Assembly: GCF_014851395.1 (NCBI RefSeq) | Contig: NW_024041039.1 | Location: 2,428,360-2,492,359, forward strand | Direction of reading: 5' to 3' | From: Micropterus salmoides | Lineage: Eukaryota; Chordata; Actinopteri; Centrarchiformes; Centrarchidae | DNA length: 64,000 bases | Part shown: one piece after another, positions 20,701 to 35,700 of the stretch | How the letters are laid out: each line of letters opens with the position of its first letter | Position numbering within the stretch: the first letter of the stretch is position 1 | Position numbers and translations under genes: made by a program | The notes under the pieces: model-generated | The model's database searches: none | What the model was told of the DNA's origin: nothing | Seen by the model: only the letters and a program-made list of their open reading frames with translations

Positions 20701-23700
20701 GCATATCGCTGCAGCCTAATCTCTGGGCACCTCACGATTCGATTCAGAGGGCTGCGATGCGATTTAATAAAACTATCGATGCATAATTTTTTTTTTTTTT
20801 TCTATACAGGATCTCTGGAAAATTACTAAGCATTTCATTTGCAAATTTAAAACCCAAAAGAAACTTCTCCTAATTAGCTTAAAAGGACTAGTTTGCGTCC
20901 CTAATTGAGTTCATTAAGCTCATTTCTTCAACAACCAGCTGTCAGACTCTGCAGACTGAAATCTAATAATCAGGATGTTCAGTCTGTGAACAGGACAGAG
21001 CTGCACACCAGTTCAGTCTGAGCTCATCCCCGATGTTCTCAACCCTGGACTACTAGGTTAGTTAGTACTGACGACATACAGCTGAGCCAATTAATATACT
21101 TCGTTAGTTAAATTAGTACATTATAAATAGCCAAAAACGTGCTCGCGATAACGGCCTTCACTCAAGCAGTTGGGGAAACTACAGACTTTTATCGGACCTA
21201 CGCTGCACGTTCACTGCCTAAAATCACATTTGCTGTTGTTTTTGTGTTTCCATCAAGTATTTAAGGGGTTTTATGTTTCAACTTGATCCAACTGTGAGAT
21301 AAAATGTAGATTAAATGATCAGTAAAACATGTAGAGGAGGGGGCCGCGGGTTTTTCTCACAGCTGGACAGTAAGACGACACTGGAGAGAGATTTTAGTGT
21401 GTAAACGTCTTGTTGCACGAGAGAAGATATTTCTAGTGTCTGTGATGAGCCAGTCGTCGATATATCTGTCAAGCTCTAATGTGACCCGTTACCCGCTCAT
21501 CTGGGGCCCCCCGGGGCGGACCCCGAGGGGCCCTGTGGGTGTTCTCACGCTGACACAGGAGTTTAATCTCAACAACTCTGGTCAACAAACACTGCACAGA
21601 AAGAGACAAAACACAAACAAACCCAAAAACACATTTGGCTGGCGGTGGACTCGGCAGGCTGCCGGGCAGAGAGCCAGCGCTCTGATAGGAGGGCGAGCAG
21701 CTGCTTACTGCGTCTGCTCCGACGGTGATGTTTCAGCGGCGGAGCTGCAGAGTCACAGAGCTGTCAGACTGCAGCAGACGCTGAGTAATGAGAGTGTGTG
21801 TGTGTGGATAAGGGATTAGTTTAGTCACTGTGTGTGTGTTGGAGATAGGAGGAGGATGTTCGGGGAATACTTGTGTTGTGTGTATTCAGTGTGTGTCTTT
21901 GACGGCGTGCACGAGGAAAAGTATTGTTTGTGTGTGTGATGGAGGGTTTGGTTAGGATGTTGTGCTCCACTGTTTGTTTGTGTGTGTGTAAATATTGCTC
22001 CTGTCACTGTCACACACTGCTTAAAGGAATCACTTGAGATTTTGGGGGAATGTGCTTATTTCTGTTGCCTGCTTGCTGCTTGTCGCTCTCCTGTCTGTAC
22101 CCATAAATATGAAGCAGGAGGCGCTTAGCTCATCTTAGCAGAGCTTAGCATAAAACTCCTTGCCTGGTTCTTTCCGACGGTAAGAGAACCCGCCCACCAG
22201 CCCTTAGCAGGAGAAGCTCAGGCGTAAATGATGACGTTAAAAATCATGTAGGTGATCTGGTGTCGTGCGTCATAGCTTACTGGGACACGTGATGGAACTC
22301 GGCCACTGTTAAAGGATGGCTCTATTTTTACATATGAACTGGTTTCAGCTCAGACTGTTACACCAGGTGTCATCATGGAAAGGATCCCTACGAAGGGACT
22401 CCTACTGAAGTCTCGCTCTGAAATCTCGTGAGAGGCGAGTTGTTGCAGGAAGACCACGGTGGAAACGAGGGAGAGGAGTTTGTTGTGTTGGAGTAACGTT
22501 AGGAAATGAAGTCTTGTACGTACTCAAACTCCTCGCCCTCGTTCCTGCCGACTGAAACCATCTACTGCACAGACTCCAAAACGTTTTGTACCTATGAGTC
22601 ATCTGGACCTCAAAATATGTGAAAACTGAAATTATCTTTAACAAAATTTCATTTGTGTTTTTTCTGCTGTGACAGTCAACGTGTCTGCTGTGGAAAAAGG
22701 GGAATTAACACTTTATATCTCTTATATCTTAATGCTTATAAAAAGTTTTTGTGCTAAGCTATGCTAACTGGCTGCTTCATGTTTGTCAGACAGACATAAG
22801 AGTGGTGTCTGTGTCAGAGATTCCTTTTAAGTGTGTGTGTGTGTGTGTGTGTGTTTGGTCCGTCTTTAACACGATTACTCGCTGACTGAAACGTAATGCG
22901 GTTGTTGAGCTGGATTTCCTTGAAATTTAATTTAGCTGGAAAGTGGATGAGGCGTTTTGTTTCTTTGTTTGGTCACGGAGCTCTGTGTGATTGCGTTTCA
23001 GATGATTAAACAAACTGGTGTTATCTCCTTATGGTGCGGACGCCATCGCGTTACAAAGCCTGCTCAGTGTCTCAGACTCCCTTTTCAAACCAAAGTGTTT
23101 CTAAACAGCGGGATTGATTTTACTTTTCTTGTTGACCATCACCGCCTGACTGAGAGGGAGTTTGGGCTTTTTATGGAGAGGCGGAGGGCGGCAGTCGCTC
23201 AGTCCAGAAGGACTTGGCTGCTCAGACAACAGATGCGGAGTGTGGACTGGTAGCAGGCGTGGTGCCAGTTCACCTCCTGGGCACCGCCGAAGCTGGCGTT
23301 GAGCAAGCCCCTCAACCCCGTATGCCCAACTGAGTGGCCGCCCCCTAACTTCAACATCTCTTCTGTGTGTGTGAATAATAAAGTGTCTTCTTCTTCTAAA
23401 GGAAAGGGGAGTGCTAAAATTATTTCAAAAGACATTCATTGTTTGATCTTTATTATAGAGGCCCGGTGATCCTCTTTGGTCTCACCAGACACACAGAAAC
23501 ATCCTACAGTTAGTGCAGCAAACACACAGTGTGCAACATTATTTCTGTGCGGAGGAGTTTGTATTATTGCACTAGATATGAAAGATCTCTTCTGGATCTC
23601 TGTCGTCGCCCTGCAGGGAGCAGCTCAGGCTCAGTATGCAGGAGCTTCCAGCGATGGCCGAGCCGTCCTCTGTAGAGCTGTACTGTAAAGGTCGTCCGCT

Positions 23701-26700
23701 GACTTTAAGTTTCCTGCTGCTTTGACAACCCTGGCCAGCTTGCTTTTGTTTAGAAGTGTTCGATGTCCGAACCAGACAGAGAAATTAAACACGTGAATAC
23801 TGTCTATCAGGCTGGTGTACACTTCCTCCAGGAAGGACTGACCCCAGACTCCTTCAGTTTCCTAATTGAAAACAATTTAGTTTTTTAGTGAAACTCATTT
23901 GTCATCCATATGTTGACAGTGTCCACTGAGCGGCGGCTTGTCTTGTGTTCATAATAGTTTGAAGCCAGAATCCTAATTGAAAATAAAACTGAATTCATCA
24001 CACAGCCCTGGTTATACTGTGTGTGTGTGTTTTGGTGTGTGAGCTGCTGTTGCAGTGGGAATAGCCTCCTCATGCTCGTGTGTGTCTAAGGTCTGTGGGG
24101 AGATTTATGGCCGTCTGTGGCTCTGCAGGCGTCTCTGAAAGAGGAACAGCTCCTCTTCTTCTTCTTCCTCCTTGTGTGTCATCCAGAAACTTTCCGCAGC
24201 GGCCGTCTACGCCTCCTCCGTCTCACCGCCGACTGATCCGACTGGTTTGTGTTGGCCAATAATGCATCAGCGGTCCCTCGTGTGTCGGTCCACAGTGCGC
24301 TGCAGTGTAGGCGTGTTGATGGGAATTTTAAATGTAGCTTTCAAAGCGGCTCCGGGCGAGATTAATGTGTGAATCAGAGAGCGGAGCTGCAGTACCAGCT
24401 GGGGGTTTGATTCCTGTAAATCTGTATGTAGAGCTGGGAGGTGTATGAATATACTGATAGGAGGCGAAATGTCGTGTGATTTTAATATTAACAGTGAGTC
24501 GAATGTCTTTCCAGAAAACGGGCTCTGATGAAGCCACTGCACCAGCCGGTGAGGAAAGTGGAACATTTAGCAGCTGGAGAGCCGGATATTTTCCAAACTG
24601 GAGCTAAAAGAGAGTTAATATTTTATTACATTCAAGGTCACAAACCCGCCTCCTAATAAATGCTAATGTTCATTAGTTTCTGCGAGACTGTGGAGGAAGC
24701 ATCAGCCAGAACAAGTGTTTCTGCCCTGACAGGCTCCATGCTGGTTTAGCAATTTGATTTTCTGAAGTGTCCTACTCCAGGAGAAATAAATGAATCAACC
24801 TGCTGAAGAAAGGAAGCAGCGAGCTCCTCCTGACAGGACGCTGTATCGACTAACCTGCTGCCATGTGGCGCTTAATCGTTAAATGTCTATTAAATGTCAA
24901 ACCTCCCAGAGACCATGGTGACGTCTTCAAATGTCTTGTTTTGTCCAAACCTGGAGAAGGTTAGTTTACAGTAACACATGACAAAGAAAAGCAGAAAATG
25001 CTCTCATTCTCACAGAGGAGAATATAAATTTTCCACTGTTTTTGCTTTAGAAATCCTTTAAATCACTAATTTAATATCAAAATATAGATAAATGATTGAT
25101 TGACTGCTTGATTAATGGAGTGATTGTTTCAGCGCTGCTCTCGTGGTGGAGTTCAGATGGTCAAAACAAGAATGCCAGTAGTGATTTGTAACCTCATGTC
25201 ACAGATCCTCCTCTCAAAGCTTGGGCCTTGAGCTTTGGAGAACTTATTGAAGACCTCCTTGAAATATATACTTTTTAAAAACTGTTAGAATTCCCATCAA
25301 CTGTCACACCGTGTTGTACTGTGAAACTGGAAACCGCTGCAGCCCCAGATCTCAGTCCAGATGATTTTATCCAGCTAATATTTCCATACATGTATGTTCC
25401 TTCCGGTGTTGGTGTGGGTTGAATTGCACTGCGTGTTTGACTGCTGGCGTCGTGATGATGATGAGAGGCTCGTGTTCAGCCAGACCATCACTTACCTGCT
25501 TTCCAGGTGTACGTAGGTGCCGGTATAAATAGCTTCATCAGATCCTGTGGATGGATAAATGCCACTCTGCTTCAGGGTGTCCCAGTTTCTGCTCATGGAG
25601 ATGTTCTGAGGAGTTAATTATTTATTTAGAGTCTCTTATGGAGGAATCAGTCGCTGTTTTGGGGGTTTGAGCTGAGGAGTCATGTGAAGGGCAGGAAAGT
25701 GAGTTTAAAACCTGGGAAGAAGAGCCCTAATTACAGCTGCAGCGCTGAGCGTCTGCCCTACTTATCATCCATGACACAAACTTGGTAGAAATTAGGGTAG
25801 CAATTAACTCTTTTTATCCTCTACAAGCCAAAGCTACACGCTCACAACTTCTTTTGGATCTCATTCTGCTGCTAGAAGGTGGTTTTGTGGGTAACCTGTG
25901 TGTGACCGAGTCCAGTGGGTTTGTTTATTTACTGGAAGAAACATGAACAGAAAACTGAGATCCACATGTTGTTTTGTGTGTGTGTGTGCGTGTGGATGTT
26001 GACATCTGAAAGTGCTTTAAACTGAGCAGCATGAGGAGACCTGATGAACTCAGAGCCTCACATTCCCAGACACACACTTGTTTGTACGAGGATACTCACC
26101 ATGTTGAGCTCAGCAGAGGACACACACACACACACACACACACATACACCTGCAGCTCAACAGCAGTAATTATGAACTCCTGTCTTGAGTCCACCTGCTG
26201 CTACACCTGAGCTGGTTCATGCTGTGTGTGTGTCACATTTTCTTTTGCGTGTTAAGACGTAGTTATATGCACTTGCACATGTGGATAATGGAACCCTCGT
26301 GCTTGTCTCCAGGCGTGAGTCCTGACGTGTCCGCAGTGTCTTGTGGTGTGTGTGTGTGTTGTGGTCTCTTCAGTTTTGATACTGAGCTTTAGGTATCAGC
26401 TGATTCCGAGAACAGGTCTGATGTTGGGTTTGAGTAAGAAGCTGTCTGCCTCACTGTGTGGAAGAGACTGGGATCATTCTTTGTGTAACATCAGGCTTGA
26501 ATTAAACGTTGCTTTCAGAAGCGGAGATGGCGTGGGTGCGTCAAACATAAAAAAACATAAGTCATAAAGTAACATTTGTATTTCAAACAAATGACGAACT
26601 TATTAGCACATTTTAACAAAACTCCCTTCCCCCTCGTGCGTCATGGGAATTCTGAGGGAGGGACGTAGGCTGCGCAAGGGCTTCTTCACGGCGTCAAAGT

Positions 26701-29700
26701 CCACTGGAAGCGTGCGGCTGCCCCACGTTAACGACTTCTGTTTAATCCGGTGGGTCCTCTTTGTGCTTCTACTCCATTCTCACAGCTCTCTGTGGCTCGC
26801 TTTCATTCATCGTCTTGATGGGCGCATCTACCACAGGGAGAATATCAGAATAAGAGCGTTTTGCCGGCCGGACGTTGACGACATGTTTAGATTTTATTGA
26901 TTTGGTGATTAGTGCTTTTTTGTGCTTCTGCTATGATTAAATAGGCTACGTAGTTAAATTTCTTTCTTTTGTCTGGATTAGCTGTGTTTATTGTTGATAA
27001 ACGATTGGGAGTCTGTACCGGATATTTTATTTTGAAATTTGACCGGATTCTGTGCCGTCTCCGTGTCTGACTTCCTGCCCAGTTCATCTGCTTGTGCTGC
27101 TTGACGCTGGGACGCTTCCGGTGTGAGCACTAACATTTAGTAGAGTGGCTGCGATCAGCTCCGGCAGCAGAGACGCAGACGGACTCGGTGGGCTTTTGGA
27201 GTGAGTCCGGGTCACTTTGTAGCAGGTGGGCCCCGTTCTGAAGCCCCGCCCCCACTGTGCTGAGAGCCAAGCTCCGTCCCCCCGTTGCTTTCCTAACTTT
27301 GTAAAACAAATCGAACTTCTCAGATATGGAAAGTAGGTGTAGAATTTGTTGTTGGCTCCTTGCTTCTTTTAGCAAAATGTCCGGGTCTACCAGAGTGCTG
27401 CTGACGCATGAGATGGCACGTGCACGTAGATGTGCGCATAGAATTGATCGGCCGCATAGTCACAGAGTCACCAGCTCTTTGAGTCGGTATCAGACCGAGT
27501 CAGTGCATCCCTGAAGTCCACTTGTTCATAAGAAATGTTAAAATTCTCCTTACTGAGTGCAGTCATGCAATACTGGTTTTAACGGAGATGGTCGCAGTGT
27601 TCCTGTGAACTGACGTGCTTTTTGTATTTGTTCATCTCTTCAGCAAAACAGAACATCAACACTCTGGGTCACCAGCTGCAGATGAACAAGCACTGTCTGG
27701 ACACGGCCTTCAACTTCTACAAGATGGCGCTCAGCAAACACCTGACCCGCGGCCGTAAGGCCTCCCACGTGGTCGCCGCCTGCCTCTACATGGTCTGCCG
27801 GACTGAGGGAACGCCACGTATCCTTACTGTTTATTTTCCTTCCTTATCAAAGTGTTTCTTTTGAGGTTGATGTCTGCTTTAGCTCTGACTTTGGGTCGAG
27901 GCTCAACCAGCGAATGCAGCGGCTCTTGAGGAGTTGGCTGAATCCTTAGAATGTAATGAATGCATTTTGATGAAAACATCAGACTGCTCTTCAGAAAATG
28001 CTCTTCCATATCCTGTTGGAACTGTCCAACCATTCTTCTCATATAGCGACGTATCTGTTGTGCAGCTCACAAAGTGCTCGTGCGAGTTTATGCTTGAACC
28101 AGCCATAATGAGACTGTGATGATTTCGAACATGCAGCGGCAGACACGTCATCTCAGTTTCGCCTGATTCAACTGTGACCATCTCCTCCAAGCTGCCCGAG
28201 AGGAGATCACACAGGAAGGTCATCAGTTACGAGCCTCAGGCGTTTGTGCCTCGGCTGCAGGAAGGATGCGGTGTATGCGACCTTGCGAGCGCCGCTGATG
28301 TTTGCAGGTTCAAGTCGCCGCTCCGGTGAATCGAGACACTTTGGGTGACTCTCCCTGGGTTTCGTTAAAGTGTTTTGACAAAGTTGCTGTAACCTGGTAA
28401 ACCGTGGAGAGACAACGCAGTAGGATCACATTTCAGTTGTTCGTGCTGTCCATGAATCTTTGCTCAGAGACAACTGAGATTATCACTCGTGCTCAACAGC
28501 CAAAGCACGATGGGAAAGGTAGTCGAGAAACTCTCATCTCATACAAGAGCGTATAAAACAGTGTCATGTGAACTGAACTTGACAATTAGTAATGTTAATG
28601 CATTTACTGATCATGTCAAATGAAAAATCTAATTTTCTAATGCTGTCCAATCAATGTGTGTTTTATGATTATGAAAAACAAAGAAAAGCTTCAAATACTC
28701 AAATCTAAGACGTTGAAAACAAGCAGTTTATTTCTGATTTAGAAAATAACTCAAACAATCTTAATTATAACTAATGAATTTTCTGTTTATCGACTATGAA
28801 TTATTCTACTATTCGTTTCAGCTCTTTATGCCATAAGCCTCTAAAAAGAACCAAGACATGAACCGAGACACAGAAAATCAAGCCACACTCAGCTGACAGA
28901 ACAGAAGCCAAGTCCTCCGTCGCCCTGTGGTGGACTGTGTCTCAGTCTGATTGAATGTTGTAACAAAGTGGGAAATCACCTCTGAAAGGAAACCTGATCA
29001 AAGCAAAGCTGAGCGAGCGTTCTGTGTCGGCTGAGACAGAGTTGCATCTTAAACTGACGGAGGATGGCACATCAAAGTCTGCAGGTTCCTTCTGCCTTTC
29101 TTAATGTTTCATAATCTGCTAACGGCAGCTTATTGAAGTCGAGTGATCGTGGCGGCGGCGGAGGCATAATGGGACTTTTAGCGTCATCCTTTTTTCATAC
29201 GCAGGGCGGCTCTTTGTGGATTTACTCCCGACTCACTTCGCCTCCGAGGATGCTTGTGTTACGTAACGGTGGCACAGGACGGCCGGGATAGGTTTACCCA
29301 GTGAAAGAGGGGCGAGGAGGGTGTAATGCCTTCCTGCTGCATTGTTTACCGTGTGTGTGTGCAGGCCTGTCTGTTTGGAGGAGTGAGGCGGGTTAAAAAT
29401 AGCTCTGCTCACTTCCTTTTCCACAGCCGGGTGAGTCTGTAATGTTGTCACAGGGGGGATCAGGACAAAGACGGAGGCAGAAGGAGAACGGAGTGAAAAG
29501 GGAACATCATGTGATCTGAATTTAAGGCTGACACATCGGACTGTTGGGATTTCGTGTCCTCCACCTTACTGGGTTTCCAGCCTTCCTTACGCCTTCTCTG
29601 TACTTCCCTTTCCTTCCTCATTGCTTTTTACTTTAATGTTTCCCTTCATTGCTTCTCTGGAAAAGGGAAATGATCCTAAAAGCGGGTGTGTATCCACGCA

Positions 29701-32700
29701 CCTCTTAAAACGGTCAAATCCAAACACAAATGTCTTCACCCCATCAGTCACATGTGGCAGTCACAGCGCAGAAACCTGACCAACGACAGTGAATTATTCA
29801 AAATACATTTGTTGATGCCGTCTCAGTTCTGTCAGTAATAATGATCTGTTTTAGTCCAGCTTCACCTTAAACCTGCCTGGGAACCCCAAAACATTGGTAA
29901 GAACAAGTCAAGCTCTCAAACATCAGGACGAACAGTTCCACCATCGGGGGGGAAAGTTCAGGTCAGTTTCGTCTGGAAGAACAGCGCCCCCTCTCGGGTT
30001 TTATCATCCAGCCTGGCTTTGGCTGCATTCATCCCACTTTTTATGATGATATATTTATTAAACCTCAACGGGGGTTGGGAGGCTTGAAGCTAAGCTACTT
30101 AGCTGTGACGTAGCCAAATCTAAAATATCAACAGAACTTGCGTGTCACAGCAAAGCAAAACAAAAGTACACAATAAGAGAGAGCGGGAACGTCCCAGTTT
30201 AGTGAGGAGAGATGCCTGCATTAGTCTGTCATCAAAGTTTAAGAAGCTTGAAGTCTGTACAGATGATTGTGGCGCAAAGCAACAAAGACAGATGAGATAA
30301 GATCGACTTCATTGATCCCAGACTGGGGAAACTGTTTTGCTGCAGCCGCTCCACATAAAACAGAAGATACAAAACATAGATAAAATACACACAAGACAAA
30401 ATAGAATAGGAAAAATACAAAACAAAATTGTACATAACAGGTGTGCAGTGTACACATCTGATCATTGCACCGGTCGCAGCAGGAGGTGCAGAAACGCATA
30501 CATCAGAATAGTTTAAGCTGTAAAAATAAAGCAAACAGTGCTGGTAAATATACAGTGTGTATAAAATATACTTTTTGAGCTCTTTAAATGCAGCATCAAA
30601 GTGTCATGTTACTGCTGTATCAGTTTAAATCTCCATTTCTCTGGATATTTAAATTCGTCCGTCACTTGGATCGTCCTGTTCGTCCTTCCTGTTGCACCAA
30701 ATAAGGATTTAATTCATTTTTCCCTCAGTGGACCCAGATGTGTTGAAGGACCTGCTGTCGTTTATTTTCCTGATTAAGGGAGTCTCCTGTAATCTCCAGA
30801 CGGCGTGTGCTGGGATTATCTTTTCCATTTCATCTGCACTGCGGCTAATTCCATTGTGAGGCCTTTTCAGAGGAGCCCCGCTAATCCACCCTGGCAGCCC
30901 GGAGACAGGTGCGTCCAGGCGGGGGCCGGCCGCTGGGAGGATGGGAAGTCCAGAGGCTGATCAGGCAGACCTGTGTGTGAGAGAGAGAGGTCGCAGTCGG
31001 CAGGCCCACCGGTGTATTTAGAGTCACTCTCACAGCTGCTCTTATTTTATTTCATCATCAGTTTGACGCCACTGTGCAGGTGGAACGTCATGAAATACGC
31101 TTCAAAGATAATTCTGTCTGTACGTGCAGGCTGCAGAGCGACGTTTTAAAATGAAAGTTTAGAGAGAAGTCCAACATGGAAGCTACTGGATTCAGACACC
31201 TGTTGCTCATTTTCATTTAGCTTCACATAAAGAAGCATTTTAAAGGTTAACCGGCTGCTTTTGGTTGAAAACAGATTAAAACGTATTAAGCTGGAGATAC
31301 AGAGAGGTCTTTCCCAAAGCTGTCTGCCACAACAGATCCACACGACACTCCTCCGACAAAGATATTACAATACTAAGCTTTTCTGCTGTCAGATATTCTC
31401 AAGTTACTTCACTCATGTTAATTTCACTCCCTGCAGCCTCCGTGTGCTCTGTGCTGCTGGATTATGTTGCTCAGACTGTTGACGGATACCAAATTTATCC
31501 ACGTAGCTAACGTTAAACCAAAGGTATCTACGGAACGACTTGATGTTTAGTTTTTGCTCATTCGGACTGATCTGATCAATCTGTCTTGAATTAAAGAGCT
31601 AAATCAGCTTGAGTCATTTTACTGGGCCAGTTCTAGTTCTTAGCAGCAGTTTGTACAAGTAACACACTGAAGTTAAATTTGATTATTTGTCTTTCGATTT
31701 GACCAGTGTGGAGTCTGTGTGGGCTTCCCTGGCAAGAGACAGGAAGTTCATAAAACTTAAAGCCCATTCTGTTGTCGATCTTGATTTTTAACAGTTTCTT
31801 TTGGTTTCGTCGCCTTAACCAGTCTCTCAGACATGCTGCTGGATCTCAGCGATCTCCTGCAGGTGAGTGTCACGACTACAGTCAAATTAAACTCACCTGT
31901 TATTTTTGTTATCAATGAATCTGCTTATTATTGTCTTCATTAATCAGTTAACACAGAAAATAGAGAGAAATGTGTCCATCACGCCTTCCTAGAGCCCGAG
32001 ACGATGTCTTCACACGTCTTGTTTTGTCCGGCCAGCATGTAAGAAGCAGCCAATTCTCTCACTTTGGACGCTGAAACCATAAAATGTTTGCCATTTATTC
32101 TCAAATGTTTACTTAAATGATGATGAATCAACTATTAATATACTTGAAGATAAATTTTCTCAATAAATTTTGACTGACTGTGCAGCTCTAATCGAAACAT
32201 TGAGCACGTAAGGTTATAAAAGCACAAAACTTAAAATAACTTCAGATCCTCTTTAATGTGTGTTGATGCACACCCTGTTAAATCAACCACACTCCTACCA
32301 CTCACCACAAGTCCCATAATGCATCTCTGCTTAACCACTTGGTCCTCCCCGTCATCTTGCATTCAGACGTTCACACGTGTAATTAACCCGGAGTTGTGTG
32401 CGTATAAATTTAGAACCCCCTTCATTTGTCTGTAGCTGATTCACGCTGAGTGAGGGGTGTGGCGGTGCTGGACGGGGTGGTGGGGCATTTCTGAGAGTCA
32501 CAGCTGGTCAGGGGCTTTTATTTTTATGCGCCCAGCTGTCCTGGAGGAGCCGGCCGCCCCTCCCCCGCCGCCCACACCCAGGCAGGAGGAGTGGGAGTGG
32601 ATTTGGAGTGGATTTTTGGTGGGTGGGGTTCTGAGGCTTATTAGTGTCCAGCGTTTAGCCGGCTGCTGCTCACTTTTTTTTTTTCTTCTATGGATCCACA

Positions 32701-35700
32701 CCCGGGCCGCTGCTTTTGCATTGTTCGGATGAATGGCGAGCTCGTGTCAGTCTGCGCCGCAAAGTTACTCAAGCAGAATAAGCACATGGGTCGGGGCTGG
32801 ATCAATACTGGCTGCAGATATTAGCTGTCCTCTGCCTCTAATGTGATGAGCTTTCCAGATGCAATCGCATGCTCTGAATGTTTTCCACATAAGATGCATA
32901 TCTCTGCACACATGCAGAGTTTGGAGCAACAGGTGCAGAGGATCCGGCAGGCGGCGCACAGGCGCTGCTTCAGCCTGTCGGGGGGGTCTCCTCGGGCCAC
33001 GGAGAGGCCGAGGAAGCTTCCTGGCATATTCAGACATCTTCTGTGAAGACGATATTTTATTTAAACCTCTTGTTTTAATCCCCCCTCCCCCTTAAAGGAA
33101 AATCTGTGTCTTCATCTTGATGTTTTCACAACCAATGACTGTCCTAATTGTGTTGGACTGCGTTCAGATAGTCTGTCATTTTGGGGCCCCTTCTGTAGGA
33201 AGCGGTACATAAAGGGTTTTCAGGTGGATGTTTGGTCCCAGAGGAAGCGCTTTAATTTTTAGATTATTTGACCGTGCTCACCAAACAGGACTGTAGATGA
33301 GGCAGAGTGGATTTTCTGCGCTCAGTTGTTGGCCAGATGTGTTTAGAGGTACCTTTTTTCATCGGAGCGTGTCGTCCTTGTAATGTTGAGTTCATCTTGA
33401 CAAAATTGTGTGGGATTAGACTTCTTACTGGTTTCTGTTCAGTATGTGTGCCGGTGAACATTACTGTATTTACATGATGTATGAGGTCATGCTTATTAAA
33501 CGCTTTTTATTCTTAACCATCAACTGAGCGCCAGGAATTGGAAGAAGGCTTATTTTTCTTATTTTAAAGTTTCAATAAGACTTTTGAAAGGATTCAGCTT
33601 TGATGGATGGATTTGAGACCAGATTCACATTGTAAAACGTGGAACTGAATTACATTTAGCTTATTTTTGGGCAGGTGTAATCTTTATTTTTCCCTCAGCA
33701 CAAATTTAGACTGAATCTTTGTATCCTCTAGGTGTTGCTTTGATTACATTTTAAGATGTGTATTGGCAACATTTGATACAGAAAGGCTGTCGTTTGCACG
33801 TCCAACCTGTATTCAGCAGAGGTACCGGATAGCAAGTGCTGCAAAGGACAAAGCAGAGTTTCCACACATGAGATCACAGCCCACAAACTTGAATTTAAAT
33901 CAGCAGGGAAGCAGGCGTGCGCTCGAGCCATCACCATCTTCCTCTTTTTATTTCTTAAAGCTAAAGACTTGTCGACGGCAGCTGTCTGGTTCTGTAGTTT
34001 CCAGTCTTTAGTTGTTGATGTTCGCTATTATAATTGGAGTCGGCCTCAGTCATACGAGTCCCATCAGGAATCCTTTAATTGAAAGTTCTTCTGTGACTGC
34101 GTCCACCTGCTGGAGGATCAAGTAACCACGCCGTGTTTTTGATCGCACGACGTTTGGAGCTGATCCTTGACCCGGAAAGTTTCACTTAGCGCTGCAGAGC
34201 AGATTATATTCTCCTCAGGTTCTCGGTTTCACCTACAAGCTCCTCCACTGCCGGCACTTCAAAGTGATGATTAAAATTTGAATTTAAAGGCTTGAGCTCA
34301 GAGTTCAGTCACACACAGATGATTCTACGTGACGGTGTCAAATTCACCAAACTCTGCTGTGCTGCGTGAACGCATAAAGACGAGTCGGACTAGTGAAATT
34401 AATCCACGCATGTAAAGTAATAAATAATCATGGAGTATTGGCAGTTGTGAAACTAGAGAAGTCAGTTTAAAAGCTCTATATAAAATACTGAAACCTTTTT
34501 TACAATTCGCTCACTCGGTCACGGATAAGTGAAGCGATTTTGACTTCTTACGGGTCTGATTGTCGCAGTTTGGTCCGTTATTCCCATCCTTCGTGATTAA
34601 CATTGTACTCACCAAAGTAAATGCTGAGATCCGGGAACACGATACTATCCCAATAAACAAGCCAACAGTGTGTAGATGATGTAAATCACTTTATTTGGAA
34701 GTGAAACTGAAAGTGAGCGGTCGGTTATGATCCCTCATTACACAGGAACTCTGTGTACAGTAGGTCAAAATAGAAACAGGAACTTGGTCTGTAAACTGTG
34801 GTGGGTGTTAAGAACAGTCATCATTTCACCGTCCACATTACTTTTCTCTTCCAAATAAGGCTGTGTTTACATCTTTCTCATCATCTTTATATCGAGTCTT
34901 GCTGCGTTCCCAGATCCTGATGAGTGCAGTTTTCTTACTGATGGGAATGGTGGACAAAACTACAAAAATGAGGCCGACGTTGAAACGTTGAGCTGAGCAA
35001 CAAGATGAAAACATGACATCGGGATATTATCACCTTTATAAAGTTGATACGTTAACATTCATTTAGGGTTACTTTTCTGTCCACCTGACGAACAGGAGTC
35101 CTTTTTAGCTCTGTTTTTGGGCTCCACCAACTCGTGAAGGACATCCAGTATCTTGCTCTTCAGCTGCTAAATGCTCTGTTCACCGGCTGGCTGTGTCTGT
35201 CTGCTGTGTGGTGCTGAGCAGGTTGTGTACAGTCAGGTTATTGGAGCATTTATGCTTAAAATAGCTGCCTGCTGTGTGTGGAAGGTTAATGAGAGACTGA
35301 ACCCAAATAGTTTAACCCCTTAACGAGCAACATCCTGTTAAACCCTTATTCAGTTTATTTAGAGGTTTCAGGATTCTGTCAAAGATCCAAGTATCATTTT
35401 GCCTTGTTTAATTTTGACTTGGCATTAGTGAACTCCAAAGAGCGCTCTTTGAGAGGAGACCGGGGTCATGTCTGTAACCAGAAGGAGACCTGCAGAGTCA
35501 GGCGATGGTTCAGCAGTACGAGCGCCACCTGTCTCAGTACCCACAATCATTTGATCCTTTGTTCGGTGTTTTTGTGCTCAAGTTTCTTGAGACAAACACA
35601 AGAAACGGTCAACATCCTTGTTTCAGCTGTAATCGCACCGCCCTGCTTGTTCCACTTCCTCCTCCTCCACCACAGTTTTTGCCCTTTGTGTATAAATTCC

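Larger units (their letters stand above)
19725..27643 (+). other. brf1: brf1 intron 2
   Basis: A 7.9-kb intron. It carries a piece of an AT/CG-rich MITE at 20690-20790, a MITE with inverted ends at 22020-22831, a (GT)12 run at 22831-22854, a SINE body remnant at 23230-23395 and (CA)12 at 26121-26144. Small open frames here, including 140 codons at 21397-21819, lack splice context and family features. Confidence 0.75.

Noticed and set aside
21397..21819. 140-codon open frame in brf1 intron 2
   Set aside because: No recognised domain, unusual composition and no splice-site agreement with brf1.
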